Shown: positions 33,665-43,283 of the stretch, in pieces | How positions within the stretch are numbered: the stretch's first letter is position 1 | Layout of the letters: each line of letters begins with the position of its first letter | NCBI GenBank assembly: GCA_944472135.2 | Contig: OX235264.1 | Span: 93,134,319-93,198,318, forward strand | Origin: Trichobilharzia regenti | Lineage: Eukaryota; Platyhelminthes; Trematoda; Strigeidida; Schistosomatidae | Direction of reading: 5' to 3' | Length of the DNA: 64,000 nucleotides | Made by a program: the position numbers and the translations under genes | Notes under the pieces: model-generated | What the model was told of the DNA's origin: nothing | The model's database searches: none | Seen by the model: only the letters and a program-made list of their open reading frames with translations

Positions 33665-34200
33665 TCAGTCAGTGGAGCCAATAGAACAAAACAATTTAAG
33701 CTTATCTAACTAATACCCTGCCTGCAATGATTGTCAGGTCAGATACATAGGTCAAAGTGGAAAAACAGGTGCAGTCAGGTTAGCAGAGCACAAAATCCTA
33801 GTAAAATGTAGATTAGTTGATCTGACACTAAGATAAGAAATCTAGAGAATAGTTCAGCTATATAACACTCACTACATGCAGTTACACACAACCATACAAT
33901 AGGATAGAATAAGATGATAGTTTTAAAATCTAATATAACAGTGTCCGGAGGATGACATTGACAACAGAAGCTTTTCTTATCGAATCAGTTAAAATACGTG
34001 TAGTAGGAATGATGCCATACCTGTCCAGTTGGACATCCGGAAAATTCTACTAACCCTATGATGACAAATAGGGGAAACATACAGAAAACTATAAAACTCA
34101 AGTTTCGAAGTTGTGTGATTATAATTGTTACTATGACTATGAACAATAAATAAATTGTGTTCGAAATTTCGTCATCCAGCAAAATACTGTTATTTCACTG
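33665..34200 (+). mobile_element. PLE-b GIY-YIG fragment plus terminal repeat
   Basis: ACNDCQVRYIGQSGKTGAVR then LAEHKILVK shows the CxxC and Y-x-G endonuclease core. The 3' part (TGTGTTCGAAATTTCGTCA) is the family terminal repeat. Confidence 0.6.
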
Positions 34201-34245
34201 ACTGTCTGTGGTGTATCTGAAAAAATAAAAACATAAAATGATTGA

Positions 34246-35827
34246 GCAAAGAATATTCTTTTCGATAAATTCCTCTCCTGGCTCTACAATTATACTTGTG
34301 CGTTTATATACGTAGAATATTCTAGATTAGTAGTGCATAACAATATTAGTGTGTTTTAAATAATATCGATTTGTTAAGTGAGATCAATGGAATTACCACA
34401 GTTCATTGAAGATGCCTAAATTATAATGATAGTAATAATAATAATAATAAAGATGTAGTAGCAATTAGAATATCAACTAAAATTAGGAAAATTCCACAAA
34501 ATTTCAGGATCATTCCAACCTAGATGGCCAAGGTAAGGATAATGTCTGAACTAACTTCTTTTGGATGCACAAATTAGGCTTAATATGGATCCCAACAGGC
34601 TCAGCAATACTTAGCAGTCGCACTCTGAAGGCTAAATTGGGATTTGTTGGTATGCGGTAAATGAGCCTGAAAGCATGGTTAACGTCAATCTTGTGTTCTG
34701 TCTGAATCCACAAGATGAGATAGAATAGCGCTGCGAATAGATCTGGTTTGTCCTTTGCTTAACCACACAGGGTGATGTTCGGAAATTCGACGAGAAACAC
34801 GCCTAATTGTGCGGCATATGTAACTGGCGCCACAGGAGCAGTTAAATTGGTAGATACACATGGAAGAGGCGAAATTAGGCAGTTTATCTTTTATTCCAGA
34901 ACGTAAAAGAGGAGAGGTTTTGAAGACAGCGTAATTCGGCAGCAGCGAATGCTCTTTTTACTGCATTTCTAAGAATGAGGCCTTTTTTAGAACTGTTGAT
35001 ATCTTGGGGTGCTTTGATTTTAGATTCATATTCTTATCAATAAACATTTCTGGATAGCCATTTTCACTTAGCAACCGTTTAATATTATTAAGTTCCGCAT
35101 CAAAACATTCATCCGTGCAAATTGCTCTTGCTCTGTGAACCAAGCACTTTATCAGATTGCGTTTGTACTTCAAGGACACGAAGCTAAGAAAACGAGTATA
35201 CTGACCTGTTGACGTAGATTTTCTGTATACACTTCTTCTTTAATGTGCCATCCTCTTTTCTGGTCATAAGGATGTCTAGAAATGAAATCCTAGAGTCTTT
35301 TTCTTTCTCAATAGTAAAATTAATTGCAGGATGAACCTCGTTAAATTTATCCAGGATGCTGTTTGCTTCCTTCTCATTTTTCATAATCAAAAATGTATCA
35401 TCCTTGTACGGACAATAGAATTCGAGTTCATTAATAACATCCTTCAAAGGCCCATTTTTTTTGTTTCGCAAGGAAAATGTCGGCTAGAGTGAGTCCTAGT
35501 GGTAACCCCATTGCCACACCGTCGATTTGTCTATATAGTTCAGACATTATCCTTACCTTGGCCAACTAGATTTGAATGATTCTGAATTTTTGTGGAATTT
35601 TCCTAATTTTAGTTGATATTCTATTTGCTATTATATCTTTATTATTATTATAATTTAAGCATCTTTAATGAACTGTGATAATTCCATTGATCTCACTTTA
35701 CAAATCGATAGTATTTAAAAAGCATACCAATATTGTTATTGACTAATATTCTATGTATATAGACACATGTATAATTGTAGAGCCAGAAGAGGAATTTATC
35801 GAAAAGGATATTTTTTGCGCAATTATT
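34246..35827 (-). mobile_element. PLE-d flanked by ~295-bp inverted terminal repeats
   Basis: 34246-34550 and 35537-35827 are inverted copies (e.g. GGCTCTACAATTATAC and its mirror; CCAAGGTAAGGATAATGTC and its mirror). Inside, on the - strand: DGVAMGLPLGLTLADIFLAK (RT motif B), NSILDKFNEVHPAINFTIE, RISFLDILMTRKEDG, YKRNLIKCLVHRARAICT and CIQKKLVQTLSLPWPSR (GIY-YIG end). RT motif A and everything upstream is absent and most of the endonuclease is lost. Confidence 0.8.
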
Positions 35828-35937
35828 TTGTGTTTTATAGATGTCTGAATGAATATTTTTGCTATATTAAAATAAATTAATATTAATTAATAATAATAAA
35901 TTAATATTAATAATAAATATTAAAATAAATAAATAAA

Positions 35938-36215
35938 ATATGCAGGAGAAAGTGGAGATGGATCGGACACTCGCTGAGGAGACCGCTGGGTGACATCGCG
36001 CGTCAAGCCCTCGAGTGGAACCCGAAAGGGAAGCGGCGAGTGGGACGTCAGTGCAAGGGTGACATGGAGGAGATCGTGTGAAGAGTTGAGGAGTTGAAAC
36101 AGTATGGACTAACATGGATGCAGGTGAAAAGTACAGCAGAGGACAGAAGCAAGAGGAGACGTGCAATTGAAGCCCTATGTTCCACTAGGAACCCAAGGGA
36201 GCCATTATAATAATA
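35938..36215 (+). mobile_element. LINE-B 3' end, strongly 5'-truncated
   Basis: It starts abruptly with ATGCAGGAGAAAGTGG (WRWIGHSLRRPLGDI zone), then [15 protein letters not shown] in + frames, and ends with the hairpin GTTCC-ACTA-GGAAC (36179-36192) and an ATAATAATAA tail. It is a close match to the 3' end of 30785-32010. Confidence 0.75.
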
Positions 36216-36239
36216 AAATAAATTAATCAGGAATTACAT

Positions 36240-36780
36240 ACTACCACAGTGTCCATAATTTATACATATCTTAATATAAGTCTGTAGGCATTATTAAAAA
36301 GACAGCTGCATAGAATTCAATTGTCATACCGACGAAGTCATCATCTAGGCGGCTGTACATTCGTGTATTTGTATAAAATAGGTTAGAAATTTCCAGAATT
36401 ATTTCCAGTCAAAGGTAAAGTTAATAGAATTACTAAGTTTAATAATCAGGCTGATCAGCTAGGAAAGACATAATAATAAGACTTTAATTACTGGAACACT
36501 CGTCAGTTTGTATAATTACGGATTAAGGACGTAGTATTAACAAAACAGGCAGGAAGTTCGGACATATAAAAATATTTTAGAAAAACAGCAACCAAATCCA
36601 GTAATGAAGAAAAGAATGAAAAATGTAGGAATAACAGAAATAAACGAGAAGGTTGGATAAGAAAGGCACTGGGATAAGCACTACTGATAGGACTGAATTT
36701 AAATGATGACTGTGGTAAGGAAAACAATAACAGGGACATATTTATTCTGCATAAATGGGAGAAATCTGAAGGAAGCAACC
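36240..36780. other. POP1 intron 2, mostly unassigned
   Basis: 36240-36275 resembles a PLE-b terminal repeat end (TACTACCACAGTGTCC). The rest has no recognisable signal. Confidence 0.35.
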
Positions 36781-36783
36781 TCC

Positions 36784-37413
36784 TTTACTTACATGGGAAG
36801 CATTGTTTCAACTACAACAGGGGAACGGAACTGATGACCATGCCAAAGCGAGGATCGAGAAAGCAAGGCAAGCTTTCATTTCTCTCAAGTCTGTGTGGAG
36901 ATCAACAGCACTCAGTATGAAATACAAGATCCGGATTTTCAACTTCAGTGTGAAGTCAGTGCTAATATTTGGATTACAAACCTGGCGCATCATGAATGAC
37001 ACGGAGCAAACTACAAACCTTAATCAACAGCTGTCTTCGTTCAATACTCAAGATGAGATGACCAGCAAAGATCGGCTACAGGATTCTCTGGAAGCGAACC
37101 AACCCAGTAGGAACCAGTTATGTAAGAAATATGTAGGAATAAATGGAGGTGTATTGGCCATACTCTGGGATAACCATCAAGTGAGTGACATCACACGCTA
37201 GTCCATCGCTCGAGTGGAACCCGAAAGGGAAGCGGCGAGTCAGTTGGCCGTCAGTGAGAGAGTGACATGGAGTAGGTCATGTGAAGAGAAGATGAAAGCA
37301 TGTGAGCTGCCATGTAGCCAGGTAAAAATGTTGGCAGAGAACCGCGCCGAACGCGATGGAGACGTGCAGCTGAAGCCTTATGTTCCTCTAGGAATTAAAG
37401 GAAACAATAATGT
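36784..37413 (+). mobile_element. LINE-B 3' part
   Basis: KARIEKARQAFISLKSVWRS, ALSMKYKIRIFNFSVKSVLI and [15 protein letters not shown] mark the RT C-terminal zone. It ends at the tail GTTCCTCTAGGAATTAAAGG, directly against an inserted solo LTR. Confidence 0.75.
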
Positions 37414-37726
37414 TGTGGTGAGATCTGGCTGTTAGCCAAAATTGGTGGACAGTAATTTACGTCAATGTTTATGTCCCCAATATTGGTCGTGAGATAAATG
37501 AGAACAAAGGCTTTGCGTAGGCGGATACAGTTAACATGTAGATGATTTGACATTCAAGAAACAGCCACAAAGAGATGCAAGGTCAACTTTCTGTGAGAAA
37601 CAAGCAACCAGAAGACTGTGTCCTTCTGCTAACAATAACCTATAATAGGTACATGAAAATCTTTAAATAAGTGTTGATTTCCTTAATAAATGATCTGTTG
37701 ACTGGCCCTTGTCTTCTATTGATACA
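37414..37726 (+). mobile_element. Solo LTR with 4-bp target duplication (ATGT)
   Basis: TGTGGTGAGATCTGG..TCTATTGATACA matches the LTR at 494-812 along its length, with divergence. ATGT flanks it on both sides (37410-37413 and 37727-37730). It landed in the LINE-B tail. Confidence 0.82.
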
Positions 37727-38039
37727 ATGTTAATATTAATTTATTCTGAATACATAGATTAGGCTTTAACTTTTGAATTGCTAGTGGTCTCAGCTATGCG
37801 CAGCCAGATGTCTTGATTTCACTCCCTTTGAGAAGTCTGATGGGCTGTTGTATATGACTTCGAAAACTTTTCAAATGGAGCTGAATGTCTTCAGTTCACA
37901 AGATGTCTTGTAACAAAATTATATACACCTTGGCGTTCTCTCTTAGCTAACCAGCCATTCTGGATAGTGTTTCCGAGCACATTTTATAAGCGGATGCATG
38001 GTACAGCCAATGTATTCTGCTCCACATGAGCAAGTGGAC

Positions 38040-38190
38040 TGGTAAATGCAGAATTTCATCATGAGCTGACATTAGTTAGAGAATTATTGGAAAACCTGGG
38101 AGTACTGGACAGCCGTTTCGTCCTAGTTTGGGACTCTTCAGGAGTACGCACCCAGGACCTTCTGGCCCAATGCAACAGCTTGTCTTTCAC
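38040..38190 (-). mobile_element. SINE-H, partial, with intact hammerhead core
   Basis: It runs - strand from a truncated head (AAGGTCCTGGGTGCGTACTC) through the hammerhead to the tail CAGCTCATGATGAAATTC. Most of the tRNA-like head is missing. Confidence 0.72.
38102..38147 (-). ncRNA. Hammerhead ribozyme (SINE-H), intact core
   Basis: Reading the - strand: GTACTC-CTGAAGA-GTCC CAAACTA GGAC-GAAA-CGGCTGTC-CAGTAC. Both core boxes are canonical, stem II is GTCC/GGAC, and cleavage is predicted after GTC. Stem I pairs except for a C-C mismatch beside the core. Confidence 0.72.
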
Positions 38191-38394
38191 TTGCTGGTTG
38201 GTTGAATAATTTGTTCCAGGACAAATGTTTATTCGTAGGCTGATAGCGAAGTATGCTTTACTGAGAGATGTCGACAGTCAAGACTCTGAATCGGTAGGTA
38301 ATAAGGTCTAAAGACAGATGATATTGGTTATTCTTTGATCCACAATCAATTTTTTATCTCCCTGTGTGTTTCTTTTGTTTGTTTTTTCTTCCAG

Positions 38395-38656
38395 TGGTTG
38401 TCTACTATTTGATCAGAGTTATCTGCATTGTTTTCAAGTATACGGACCTGAAGTGATGCTTGCCAATTGTTTGAAGTGCATATATCAAGGAGATTGTCAA
38501 ATTGATTCACTCTCTCCTAAACTGACTGAATTCAAGACGCCTGCATGGTCATGTGAACAGACAGGAATTTTATTCAGAACAACTAGTCAAAATGTAAAGG
38601 ATATTTCTCGTCCTATCCTTGGACCTGTTCGTATTTTATGGGGTACAAGGAATTCG
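38395..38656 (+). CDS. POP1: POP1, third coding exon
   Basis: Acceptor TTTTTTCTTCCAG. The exon reads GCLLFDQSYLHCFQVYG, PEVMLANCLKCIYQG and LGPVRILWGTRNS. LL-x-D-x-SYxxC and LGPV-x-x-x-W match POP1 just after the THIWHAKRFHM block. Phase fits the preceding exon (two bases carried in). It ends in phase 0 at TCG before donor GTAAAT. The intron to the left is ~9.2 kb and that to the right ~15.2 kb, both packed with retroelements. Confidence 0.88.
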
Positions 38657-38797
38657 GTAAATTTTTATATATTTATATGATGTGTGTGTGGATATGCTTC
38701 TCATTAGTTTTAGTACAATCGACTTTTCTAACCAGTGGGTGGGGCGTTTTGAAATCTCAGTCGACATACCTTTGTTTAAAGCATCAAGTGGTATCCC

Positions 38798-38799
<2 letters not shown>

Positions 38800-38837
<38 letters not shown>
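38800..38837. repeat. (ATT)n microsatellite at LINE-C insertion point
   Basis: About twelve ATT units directly before the truncated LINE-C. A second ATT run (40153-40166) closes the element. Confidence 0.85.
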
Positions 38838-38838
<1 letters not shown>

Positions 38839-38841
38839 TCA

Positions 38842-40170
38842 AAACAGAATGCAGTACACCGTATACAAAGGTAAATCCTCCTCTGCTGTGCTCACTGAAG
38901 CTGGTGTCACCCAAGGTGCTGTACTCTCCCCACCTCTCTTTTCTTTCTTTCTACATGACCTACCATCTTCAAATGACATTAATTTTGTCAAATATGCTGA
39001 CGACCTGACTGAATCTTTGCCTGTCAAATGTCAGAGGGACTGCTCTAAACTAAATGGCTTTTTATCAGAAATTAGCCAATGGTCCAAGGAAAACGGTCTC
39101 ACCTTAAACCCCTCCAAATGCCAAACAGTTAATTTCACCTTCAAGCACAAATCTGACCTCAGAAAACTGGTTATCTTTCACGAGGTGTGCAACATTGATG
39201 GGACTGAAATAGAAATCAAGTCAGAAATCAAAAACCTAGGCGTCATTCTATCTGCTGATCTTTCCTTTCTAAGGAAATATTCCGTCTTACCCTCTACATC
39301 AAGAAGTTAAGACATTCTGGTGTAAACCAACCCTTACTTCTACGATTCGTTAACTCTCGCATTCTGCCTATTATTCTCTATTGTTCCCCCTTAGTTTTTC
39401 CTGGGTTACTGAAGAAAGACTATACCTTATTACGTAGGATGTTAAAGGTTGTCAGCAGGATAAGCAACGTGCCCCTTAACCAGCTTGTTAATATTCTGGT
39501 CGACAGGCACTTGGACTCATGTGTAAAATGGGCTAAATACATTTTATCTAACTCAAACCACCCTCTTCATTCACAACTCTCCCCCTGTATCTCATCAGGC
39601 AGAACCAGAAGCCTATATAGGAAACTATATGCCCGCACTAGCAAGTACAAAAACTCATCCATACCCTACCTATCTCGAGTTCTGTGCGATAAAGAAAGCA
39701 TTAGGCGTGATACATATAACCTATTAAATAGTCAGTAGAACAACTGGATCTCGTCTTTCCAACTCATGTCATGTATAGGTACAACGTTCTCTTTCTCTCT
39801 TTTCTTCTTCTCTCTCTGTTTTCTCTGTTATGTGCTGCTTTGTTTCTTTCTTCCTTACAAACTGTACTTAATACATTCTTCTTCTTTCTTTTATAGTCTG
39901 TAGGTCTCGACCATTTTGGTATCGCTTACGTCAGTAAATATGCTAGTAGTATCTACTTTTCTAACACCTTCAAACACTATTTAATTTTGGCTTTGCTACC
40001 GACATGCTAATATGTTGTTGTCAAAACTGACTGAGATAACTTTAATCTATGTAGAACTATATTTACTGTTAATGTACCAACTGGATGCAATACTGTAGTG
40101 AAATGCTGAGAATTCCATTCTGTATCACAAGTACTGTTTTGAAATAAGGCGAATTATTATTATTATTTAC
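38842..40170 (+). mobile_element. LINE-C (CR1/SR1-like), 5'-truncated
   Basis: It starts inside the reverse transcriptase at NRMQYTVYKGKSSSAV, keeps TEAGVTQGAVLSPPLFSFFL and FVKYADDLTESLP (YADD motif), has a frame change near 39270, and continues to VLCDKESIRRDTYNLLNSQ. A 3' UTR of ~430 bp follows. It closely resembles 49050-51300. Confidence 0.85.
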
Positions 40171-41442
40171 GGCGAATTCATTCACATAGCTGTACAATCG
40201 AATTTATAAATAATTATTATTTCTGTGTGTGTATTCATGAGGTTTGTCAAATTTAGATAACTGATCAGGTAAAACAAGAATGATCCAATATAGAAACAAG
40301 GTTGATTAGACAGCATCTAAAGTAAGACTGAGTTAGTAAGTTAGATGACGTAATATAATTGACTAAAATGTTTCAACTTAGGTCAGGGTAGTAACAGAGG
40401 TAATAACAGGTAGAGACTAAGTAGAGGTGAGGTAGAGAATAATGCCATTAAATTAAAACTGAAATTGAGCAAAAAAATAAGATCTGCTCAAAAGCCTGCA
40501 ATTAATACTGAATCTCTGTTCCCAAGCAATCCAGAAAAGTACTTATTCAATCTTTCGGAGATCACACTGTCTACTACCCAACTAGAGGCACTTCTGTTTA
40601 TAAACTGCTCGTGTAGAGCCAGGTATGTCAGCCGTACCCAGCGTTCGCTTTCCAAACGTATCACTGAACACTTACCAACATGGTTTTACAAAGGAGAGAA
40701 ACGATGCCCCCGCAGCTCCATCTTAGAACATCTGATAGATTCCGGACACCAAGCTGCACCCCAAACGAACTTCAAAGTCGTCTATAGAATACGAAGTAGT
40801 CTTCCTAAAGGTGTACGAATCAGACTTCTACAAACTGCAGAAGCAATGGCGATTCACTTGCTAAGTCCTGAACTCTGCATACAGAAGAAGTTCGTTCAAT
40901 CACTACACTTTCAATGGACGTAATCTATCTGATTACCCGACAAGTAAATTCTACCTAATCTTTTTTTTGTCTGAGTCTTCATTAGCATTATTTTGTCTTC
41001 TCAAATTGTAATATTTTGCATTTTCAACTTTTTTACTATCTACCCCCACCCGATTTAATTTCCACACCTCACTACCACTGTTACTGGCTTGACCAACGCT
41101 CAATTTCTAGTCATTTATGTTACCTCATCCAATTTATTTGCTCAATTTCAGTTCTAATTTAAGTGGCATTATTATCTATCCCACTTCTACTTAGTCTCTA
41201 CCTGTAATTACCTCTGTTGCTACCCTGACCTGAGTTGAAACATTTCAGTCAATTATATATTGCCATCTAACTTACTAACTCAATCTTCCTTTAGTTGCTG
41301 TCTAATTAGCCTTGTTTCTATATTAGATAATTCTTGTATTACCTGATCAATTATCTAAACTTGACAAACCTCATGTACACACACACACACAAATAGTAAT
41401 TATATATAAATTCGATTGTACAGCTATGTGAGTGAATTCGCC
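40171..41442 (+). mobile_element. PLE-c: inverted terminal repeats around a GIY-YIG-only frame
   Basis: The outer ends GGCGAATTCATTCACATAGC and GCTATGTGAGTGAATTCGCC mirror each other, and the mirror runs inward for ~300 bp on each side (to ~40472 and from ~41137). A single open frame with no room for a reverse transcriptase lies between, so the unit is ~1.27 kb. The family terminal repeat appears to extend right to ~41500. Confidence 0.8.
40465..40923 (+). CDS. PLE-c GIY-YIG endonuclease frame (mobile-element gene)
   Basis: 152 residues with no interruption. The middle part reads ALLFINCSCRARYVSRTQRS then LSKRITEHLPTWFYKG, followed by SSILEHLIDSGHQ and NFKVVYRIRSSLPKGVRIRL, ending CIQKKFVQSLHFQWT. 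This matches the C-terminal GIY-YIG nuclease of Penelope elements, including the C-x-C zinc-like pair and the terminal FKVxYR..LCIQKKxVQxLxxxW block. The usual Y-I-G reads Y-V-S here (residues ~53-55), so the active site is probably damaged. The upstream frame opens inside the left terminal repeat. Confidence 0.65.
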   Translation: MSKKIRSAQKPAINTESLFPSNPEKYLFNLSEITLSTTQLEALLFINCSCRARYVSRTQRSLSKRITEHLPTWFYKGEKRCPRSSILEHLIDSGHQAAPQTNFKVVYRIRSSLPKGVRIRLLQTAEAMAIHLLSPELCIQKKFVQSLHFQWT

Positions 41443-41504
41443 GAAAAGAGTCTCTTCGCTGAACATCTCTTTTCCATATGACTCAATAGGGATTTTCAAG
41501 CTAT

Positions 41505-41730
41505 TATTATTCTCTTAGGTTCCAAGTGGAACGTACGGCTTCAGCAGGACATCTTAACTCTTTCACTCTGCACTCTGGTATATGTCCTTCCTGTTCATCG
41601 TGTGATCTCCTCGATATCATTCTCAGACCAACTGTCAACTCGTTTTCCACTAGGGTTCCACTTGATGGTCTAGCGCCTGAAGTAATTCACAGGACGTTTT
41701 TCAGCGTGTGTGTTTAGTCCACCTTCATAT
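41505..41730 (-). mobile_element. LINE-B 3' end fragment
   Basis: On the - strand it ends with a tail like GTTCC-ACTT-GGAAC (41519-41532 region), preceded by a decayed WNPSGKR.. zone. Confidence 0.55.
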
Positions 41731-41734
41731 TTGT

Positions 41735-41820
41735 CTACTCTATATGCGTTGGGTAATTGATCCCTGGACCACATGCGTAGTTGGGGGACATTCTACTATT
41801 GTGCCACTGGTGCGTTGAGA
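41735..41820 (-). mobile_element. SINE-T head fragment
   Basis: Inverse of CAACGCACCAGTGGCACAAT and TGGTCCAGGGATCAATTACC, the tRNA-like head with a mutated B-box. Confidence 0.55.
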
Positions 41821-42009
41821 TATTAGAAGTGGTGAAATAATTTTCTTTCCTATGCACACCGTTTTTCTTAACTCACTGATTGGTTAGGAGTTTCAGTAAT
41901 TCAGAGGAGATGAAAGCGTGTTGCCTTTGGCAAATTATTCTTCCCTTTGTATAGATTAATTTGAAGGAGGAGGCGTGTATTGGCATACTGGAATCACCAG
42001 TAGTTTTGA

Positions 42010-42660
42010 CAATTGTTATTATTATATCCTTTAATTCCTAGAGGAACGTAGGGCTTCAGCCACGCGTCTCCATTGCCTTTGGTTTTCTGCCAACTTTTCC
42101 ACTCCTCTCCAGGTCTGCCCACATGTTTTCATCTCCTCTTCACATGACCTCCTCCAAGTCAGCCTTGCACTGACGACCAACTCGCCGCTTCCCTTTCGGG
42201 TTCCACTGGAGCAGTGGCTTGTCTAGTGATGTCACTTGATGGTTTCCTCAGAGTATGGCCAATCCATCTCCATTTCTTCCTGCCTATTTGTTTCACAATC
42301 GGTTCCTGATTGGTTCGCTCCCAGAGATCCGTGTTGCTGATCTTTTCTGGCCGGCCATGTGATCTTGAGTATTGAGCGAATACAGCTGTTAATGAAGGTC
42401 TGTAGTTTGTTTGAGGTGCGCTTTATGATGCGCAGTGCAAGTGGCTGATCTGTATAGTATCATTGACTTCAGATCGGAGTTGAAAATCCGGATCTTATCC
42501 ACATTTTCATGGTGAGTGCTGTTGATCTCAACACAGACTTGAGAGAAATGAAAGGTTTTCTTGCTTTTCCGATTCTTGCTTTGATATCCTCGTCCGTTTC
42601 GTCCGCCTGTAGTTGAAACGATGCTTCCCAGGTGGGTAGGTAGGTAAAGGATACAAACCA
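42010..42660 (-). mobile_element. LINE-B 3' part
   Basis: On the - strand: DEDIKARIGKARKPFISLKS, VLRSTALTMKM, WNPKGKR-like zone and the tail GTTCCTCTAGGAATTAAAGG ending near 42030. A very similar copy lies at 59895-60990 in the opposite direction. Confidence 0.75.
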
Positions 42661-42675
42661 CCAGTCAACTGCCCA

Positions 42676-43283
42676 ATGAGATGGAAATTGGCCGAACAAT
42701 GTGGAAGACGAATGGTCAAATTAATGATTACAGACGCACATTATCGGATCAACAAATATCAACAAATTATAGATATCCGAAAAGCAAAATTAGAGAAAAC
42801 CCTCAACCAGGAACACCTGTCAACGCTGATCACCGCAATTACACTGTCAAGTGAAAAACACAGCGAACAAAGACAAAGAGTCCTCAAAACCAAGCTAGCC
42901 AAGACTAGAAAACAACAACCAGACAATACGCTCATAGACTGTGTAGTCAACCTATCAAAACAACCACTATCAAAAATGGAACAACAACTACTACAAAAAG
43001 GATTAAACTACAACACCGGAGATGCTTCAAAAACTGATTTCTTCGCTGCCTTTGAATCATTACTCAAACCATCAAACTTGAACGAGGAAACACAGGAAGA
43101 GATACGCCAAACAATTGTACTAATGGTCAAACAGAAAAGACAACACACACAACTCAACGCTCAAGAACTAAAGGCCCTCAAAAAGCTGAAAAATAGGAAG
43201 GACATCGTCATTTTACCAGCCGACAAAGGAAGAACAACAGTAGTCATGGACAGAGAAGAATATACCAAGAAAGCTGAAGAACT
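42676..43283 (+). pseudogene. PLE-a N-terminal part (broken at 43283)
   Basis: An uninterrupted frame of about 200 codons: a basic, coiled-coil-like N-terminal region (KLEKTLNQEHLSTLITAITL, KTRKQQPDNTLIDCVVNLSK) and then KNRKDIVILPADKGRTTVVM, the start of the PLE reverse transcriptase (ILPADKGRTTVVMDREEY). At 43284 it passes directly into the inverted repeat of the next element, so the frame stops at 43320 with foreign residues. The RT segment between this block and motif A is missing. Confidence 0.8.

Noticed and set aside
40171..41442. DNA transposon with terminal inverted repeats
   Set aside because: No transposase; the internal frame is a Penelope GIY-YIG nuclease, and PLE terminal repeats are known to occur in inverted form.
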